Source: UBA1794 sp050946375 (GTDB lineage Bacteria > Bacteroidota > Bacteroidia > Bacteroidales > Bacteroidaceae). Taken from it: a stretch of DNA of 64,000 nucleotides. Location: positions 124,001-188,000 of the forward strand of contig JBMNUT010000003.1 in the NCBI GenBank assembly GCA_050946375.1, written 5' to 3'. Each line of letters begins with the position of its first letter. Positions within the stretch are counted from its first letter, which is position 1. The notes beneath the pieces were generated by a model that was not told where the DNA came from, searched no databases, and saw only the letters and a program-made list of their open reading frames with translations. This document shows positions 61,155 to 64,000 of the stretch, one piece after another. Made by a program: the position numbers and the translations under genes.

Positions 61155-61526
61155 ATGAATGTAGAAAGTGTGAGGGATTATTGCCTGTCGTTGCCGCTGG
61201 CTACGGAAGATTTTCCGTTCGACGAGACAACACTGGCTTTCCGGGTTCTGGGAAAGATATTCGCCATGATTGACCTTGACAACACGGAATGGTTCGTGTT
61301 GAAGTGCGATTCGGACTATGCCTTGGAACTCCGCGAAACATATCCTGAAATCAAAGGGGCATGGCACATGAACAAAAAATATTGGAACCAGATCAGCCTT
61401 TCGGGCGAACTGCCGGATGCTCTTGTACAGAAACTGATTCGCCACAGCTATGCCGAAGTGGTAAAAAAGATGCCGAACAAGCTCAAGCAAAGTCATACGG
61501 AGGTGCTTTCCGTTCAACAGGAATAA
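61155..61526 (+). CDS. MmcQ/YjbR family DNA-binding-like protein
   Basis: A 123-residue protein of the MmcQ/YjbR (CyaY-like fold) family: MNVESVRDYCLSLPLATEDFPFDETTLAFRVLGKIFAMIDLD, LKCDSDYALELRETYPEIKGAWHMNKKYWNQISL and LIRHSYAEVVKKMP. The fold is linked to DNA binding in some members. It is the last gene of the small-enzyme operon. About 160 bases without features separate it from the convergent aldo/keto reductase gene. Confidence 0.88.
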   Translation: MNVESVRDYCLSLPLATEDFPFDETTLAFRVLGKIFAMIDLDNTEWFVLKCDSDYALELRETYPEIKGAWHMNKKYWNQISLSGELPDALVQKLIRHSYAEVVKKMPNKLKQSHTEVLSVQQE

Positions 61527-61687
61527 GAATACCATATCGGACCCATGCCCGGCATAAGTACATCAACTGACTTCCGGCATAAGTCCGATATAGTATCATA
61601 GCAAAGATTGGCTATTTCTACACTAAACGGCAGTAATACAAAGTTATAGGTCCGCTATTCTCGATGAAATTATCCTGGGGTAGGAGA

Positions 61688-62866
61688 CTAATGCCCCACC
61701 TGTCGTTGCTGTTCGGCATTGTATCGGTCGCCGATTATGGGGATGGCAGCAACGGCATCTTCTAATTGTTTCCATTCGTCTGTACTCAGCTTGAAATCCA
61801 ATGCGCGCAGGTTCTCTTCGAGGTGCGACAGTTTTGTCGTGCCGGGAATCGGGACAATCCATGGTTCCTTTTGGAGGAGCCAGCCAAGGGCAAGCTGGGC
61901 GGCCGTCATGCCGCGTTCCCGTCCGAATCGTTGCAGCACATTTACGATACGATAGTTGGCACGCATGGCTTCCGGAGTGAAGCGGGGTAAGGTCGGACGA
62001 TTGTCATTATTGGGGTCGAACTCTGTATATTCGTTCAGGTCGCCGCCCAGAAATCCGCGGTTCAGCGGGCTATACGGTACGAATCCTATGCCCAGCTCAC
62101 GGCAGACGTCCAGCACTCCGTTCTTTTCCACTTCGCGGTGCATCAGGTGATATTCGCTCTGGATGGCAGTCAGCGGACAGATAGCATGCGCCTTGCGTAT
62201 GGTGTCCGCACTGACTTCGCACATGCCCCAATGTAATACCTTACCTTCTTTTATCAGGTCACTGAGGGTTCCCGCCACATCCTCTACCGGCGTGTTCGAG
62301 TCGAAGCGGTGCTGGTAAAACAGGGGAATGCAATCGGTGCGCAAGCGTTTTAATGACTCTTCGCAATATCGGCGAATGGTGGCAGGACGACTGTCTTGCC
62401 TTCCGGTAGCTTTCCCGTCGATGACTTCGTGACCGAATTTAGTCGTTACGTTTATTCTCCCGCTGAATTCTCCAAGTGCTTCTCCCGCCAGTTCTTCGTT
62501 GTTCAGAGGTCCGTAGATAATGGCGGTATCGAACAGAGTCACACCCCGGTCCATCGCTTCGTGCAGCAGGCGGATGCATTGTTTCCGGTCGGGATGATAG
62601 CTACGGTTGTACGTCATGCCCATTACCCCGAACCCCAATGCCGATACCTCAAATGCCGCCTGTCCCGTTCCCAATGTACGGTGCGAAGTGATGGTTGCGG
62701 CCTGGACATTTCCGGCAGGTGCAGTCTTTTCATCCGTTGCCGCAGCCCGTGTGGCAGCCTCAACCTTATCCAACGCCGGAGAAACGGCCAGCGCCGCTCC
62801 CATGGCAGCCGCTGTTTTCAGAAATCCACGTCGGCTGATGCCTTCTTTCTTATTCAAGTCTTTCAT
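61688..62866 (-). CDS. Tat-exported aldo/keto reductase
   Basis: A 392-residue protein. The twin-arginine signal SRRGFLKTAAAMGAALAVSPA at residues 11-31 marks export of a folded, cofactor-bound enzyme through Tat. An Ala-rich linker follows, then the aldo/keto reductase barrel: TLGTGQAAFEVSALGFGVMGM, GVTLFDTAIIYGPLNNEELAGEAL with the catalytic Asp and Tyr, VTTKFG, YQHRFDSNTP in place of the usual H/Q region, and IPIPGTTKLSHLEENL as the NADP-binding end. The start at 62866 is chosen because the longer frame lacks a credible N-terminus and overlaps the SDR gene. The SDR gene is 20 bases upstream. Confidence 0.9.
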   Translation of the reverse strand: MKDLNKKEGISRRGFLKTAAAMGAALAVSPALDKVEAATRAAATDEKTAPAGNVQAATITSHRTLGTGQAAFEVSALGFGVMGMTYNRSYHPDRKQCIRLLHEAMDRGVTLFDTAIIYGPLNNEELAGEALGEFSGRINVTTKFGHEVIDGKATGRQDSRPATIRRYCEESLKRLRTDCIPLFYQHRFDSNTPVEDVAGTLSDLIKEGKVLHWGMCEVSADTIRKAHAICPLTAIQSEYHLMHREVEKNGVLDVCRELGIGFVPYSPLNRGFLGGDLNEYTEFDPNNDNRPTLPRFTPEAMRANYRIVNVLQRFGRERGMTAAQLALGWLLQKEPWIVPIPGTTKLSHLEENLRALDFKLSTDEWKQLEDAVAAIPIIGDRYNAEQQRQVGH

Positions 62867-62886
62867 ATCAGTATGCCCCTTTTTGT

Positions 62887-63648
62887 TTAATGTATCGAGA
62901 AAGCGCCGTCCACGAGCAGGGCGTGTCCGTCTACGAAACTGGCCTGCGGGCTGCACAGCCACAGCACAGCGTTGGCAATCTCTTCCGGTTTGCCCAATCT
63001 TCCGGCCGGTATGTCGCGTACCAATTCCTTTTCCAGTGCGGGATTCCGCCGCATCAGGTCTTCCGCCATCGGTGTGCGGATGACACCCGGGCATACGGCA
63101 TTGATGCGGATTCCTTTTGCTGCATAATCAATCGCCGCGGTACGGGTCAGGCCGATAACGGCATGTTTGCAGGCAATGTAGGCTGCCTGTCCGGGGAAAC
63201 CGGTCACGCCGCCTTGCGAGGAAGTATTCACGATGGCGCCGCCTCCCTGCTTCAGCATCTGGAGGATTTCGTAACGCATGCAGTTCCATACACCTTTCAG
63301 GTCGACGGCTATCGTGCGGTCAAATTCATCGTCGGTAATTTCGGCCATCGGGCGTTGCGGTGTCTGTATGCCGGCGTTGTTGTGTGCCGCATCCAGCCGG
63401 CCGTAGGTGGAGACAATCCAGTCTATCATTTCTTTTACGGCCTGTGTGTCCGATACGTCGCAGCGGTAAGCCACTGCCTTGAAGCCTTCCGACACCAGTT
63501 GGTCAGCCTGCTCTTTCGGTTCTTTGATGTCTGCCAGTACAGTCGTATAGCCTGCTTTGGCAAACGCTTCGGCGCAGGCAAGGCCGATACCCATTGCGGA
63601 ACCGGTGACAAGAGCTACCTTTCCGCTTGCAAATGAAGTTGTTTCCAT
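62887..63648 (-). CDS. Short-chain dehydrogenase/reductase
   Basis: A 253-residue classical SDR: the dinucleotide motif VTGSAMGIG near the N-terminus, NNAGIQTP, the catalytic Ser in VNTSSQGGV and the YIACKHA motif (Tyr-x-x-x-Lys), then CPGVIRTPM. NAD(P)-dependent oxidoreductase of unknown substrate. Ends LLVDGAFSIH, as usual in the family. It starts at METTSFASGKVALVTG and precedes the Tat aldo/keto reductase in one operon. Confidence 0.92.
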   Translation of the reverse strand: METTSFASGKVALVTGSAMGIGLACAEAFAKAGYTTVLADIKEPKEQADQLVSEGFKAVAYRCDVSDTQAVKEMIDWIVSTYGRLDAAHNNAGIQTPQRPMAEITDDEFDRTIAVDLKGVWNCMRYEILQMLKQGGGAIVNTSSQGGVTGFPGQAAYIACKHAVIGLTRTAAIDYAAKGIRINAVCPGVIRTPMAEDLMRRNPALEKELVRDIPAGRLGKPEEIANAVLWLCSPQASFVDGHALLVDGAFSIH

Positions 63649-63676
63649 ATCCGATAAATGATAGTTTGTTCTGCTG

Positions 63677-63684
63677 CAAAGGTA
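63677..63684 (-). promoter_or_regulatory. Predicted promoter of the SDR-aldo/keto reductase operon
   Basis: TACCTTTG on the minus strand (63684-63677) matches TAnnTTTG, about 30 bases before the SDR start. No clear -33 TTTG. Confidence 0.5.
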
Positions 63685-63892
63685 GACAGTCCTGAAAAGA
63701 AAGGTTTTGCCTGTCGGCTCAAAGAGTTTTGTCTTGCAGTTCAATGTTGCGGCAAAGCCGTTATCGGAGATAGAATGAGAATTGATACTTCGATAAACCT
63801 TGTACTTCCGTGTGGAGGTATTTAGGAGAGTATCGTAGTCAATCCGAAAGGAAACCGGGTGGGAGTAATGGAGCGGCAGGAAGTGGGCGGAA

Positions 63893-64000
63893 TCAATTGT
63901 TGGCGTGGTTGGCTGGAGAACAGCCGTACATCTCTTTGTAAATCTTGGAGAAGTGCGACAGATTCTTAAATCCGACCTGATAACAGATGTCCGTCACTTT
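63893..64000 (-). CDS. AraC-family regulator, only the C-terminal end visible
   Basis: The last 35 residues of an AraC/XylS-type regulator, read on the minus strand: VTDICYQVGFKNLSHFSKIY, then KEMYGCSP, the second helix-turn-helix with the conserved GF.N.S.FSK..K..G.SP pattern. The rest lies beyond the right edge. It is encoded upstream of, and in the same direction as, the SDR-aldo/keto reductase operon, so it may control it. Confidence 0.88.
   Translation of the reverse strand, partial: KVTDICYQVGFKNLSHFSKIYKEMYGCSPANHANN

Noticed and set aside
1..64000. tRNA or rRNA genes and known riboswitches
   Set aside because: None of the intergenic stretches showed a cloverleaf with CCA-end features, rRNA signature or a known riboswitch core on reading.

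Overview
The window is a piece of a Bacteroidales chromosome, most likely Bacteroides or a close relative. Evidence: Bacteroidales-type promoters (TAnnTTTG at -7, sometimes with TTTG near -33) precede many genes; the tryptophan operon runs trpB-E-G-D-C-F-A; DUF3332, DUF3127 and DUF4348 proteins and Bacteroides-type Mdh, DnaK and tyrosine recombinases are present. No tRNA, rRNA or CRISPR array was seen.

Layout. 1-4177 holds a partial gltB on the minus strand. 4672-12528 is a complete trp operon whose leader encodes a short peptide with tandem Trp codons followed by an intrinsic terminator, i.e. a transcription attenuator, and which ends in a HAD phosphatase gene. 12513-19683 carries trmN6 (minus), lon, tgt, an LptF/LptG permease and serB. 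20053-23973 has a DUF3332 lipoprotein and a 970-residue secreted protein. 24257-28588 is a 2-oxoacid:ferredoxin oxidoreductase operon (TPR, ferredoxin, alpha, small membrane protein, beta, gamma) running into pheS. 28696-33148 has an MFS transporter and, on the minus strand, DUF3127, DUF4348, murB and a PhnP-like hydrolase. 33593-42156 has mdh, an ECF sigma operon (minus), a Sua5/YrdC gene, a ClC channel, fmt and dnaK.

42373-57091 is an accessory region, visibly more AT-rich. It opens with remains of two tyrosine recombinases and a frameshifted HTH gene. It then carries a 1463-residue predicted STAND ATPase with PPR-like repeats, WG-repeat proteins, a VWA protein, a Sel1-like lipoprotein, and an 812-residue fusion of ADP-ribosylglycohydrolase, tyrosine/dual-specificity phosphatase and a second ADP-ribosylglycohydrolase. 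57092-61526 is a tight operon of small enzymes (DUF169, thioredoxin, YqiA-like esterase, FKBP isomerase, EVE protein, Tag glycosylase, metallo-hydrolase, MmcQ/YjbR). The right end has a Tat-exported aldo/keto reductase, an SDR and the end of an AraC regulator, all on the minus strand.

At many intergenic sites there are short tandem arrays with an exact or near-exact 22-base period, built round a CTTTTC..GAAAA core. They are not CRISPRs. One pair of inverted units appears to form the trp attenuator terminator. The best candidates for undescribed biology are this repeat family, the trp leader, the STAND-PPR protein and the VWA/Sel1/WG/ADP-ribosylglycohydrolase-phosphatase cluster.
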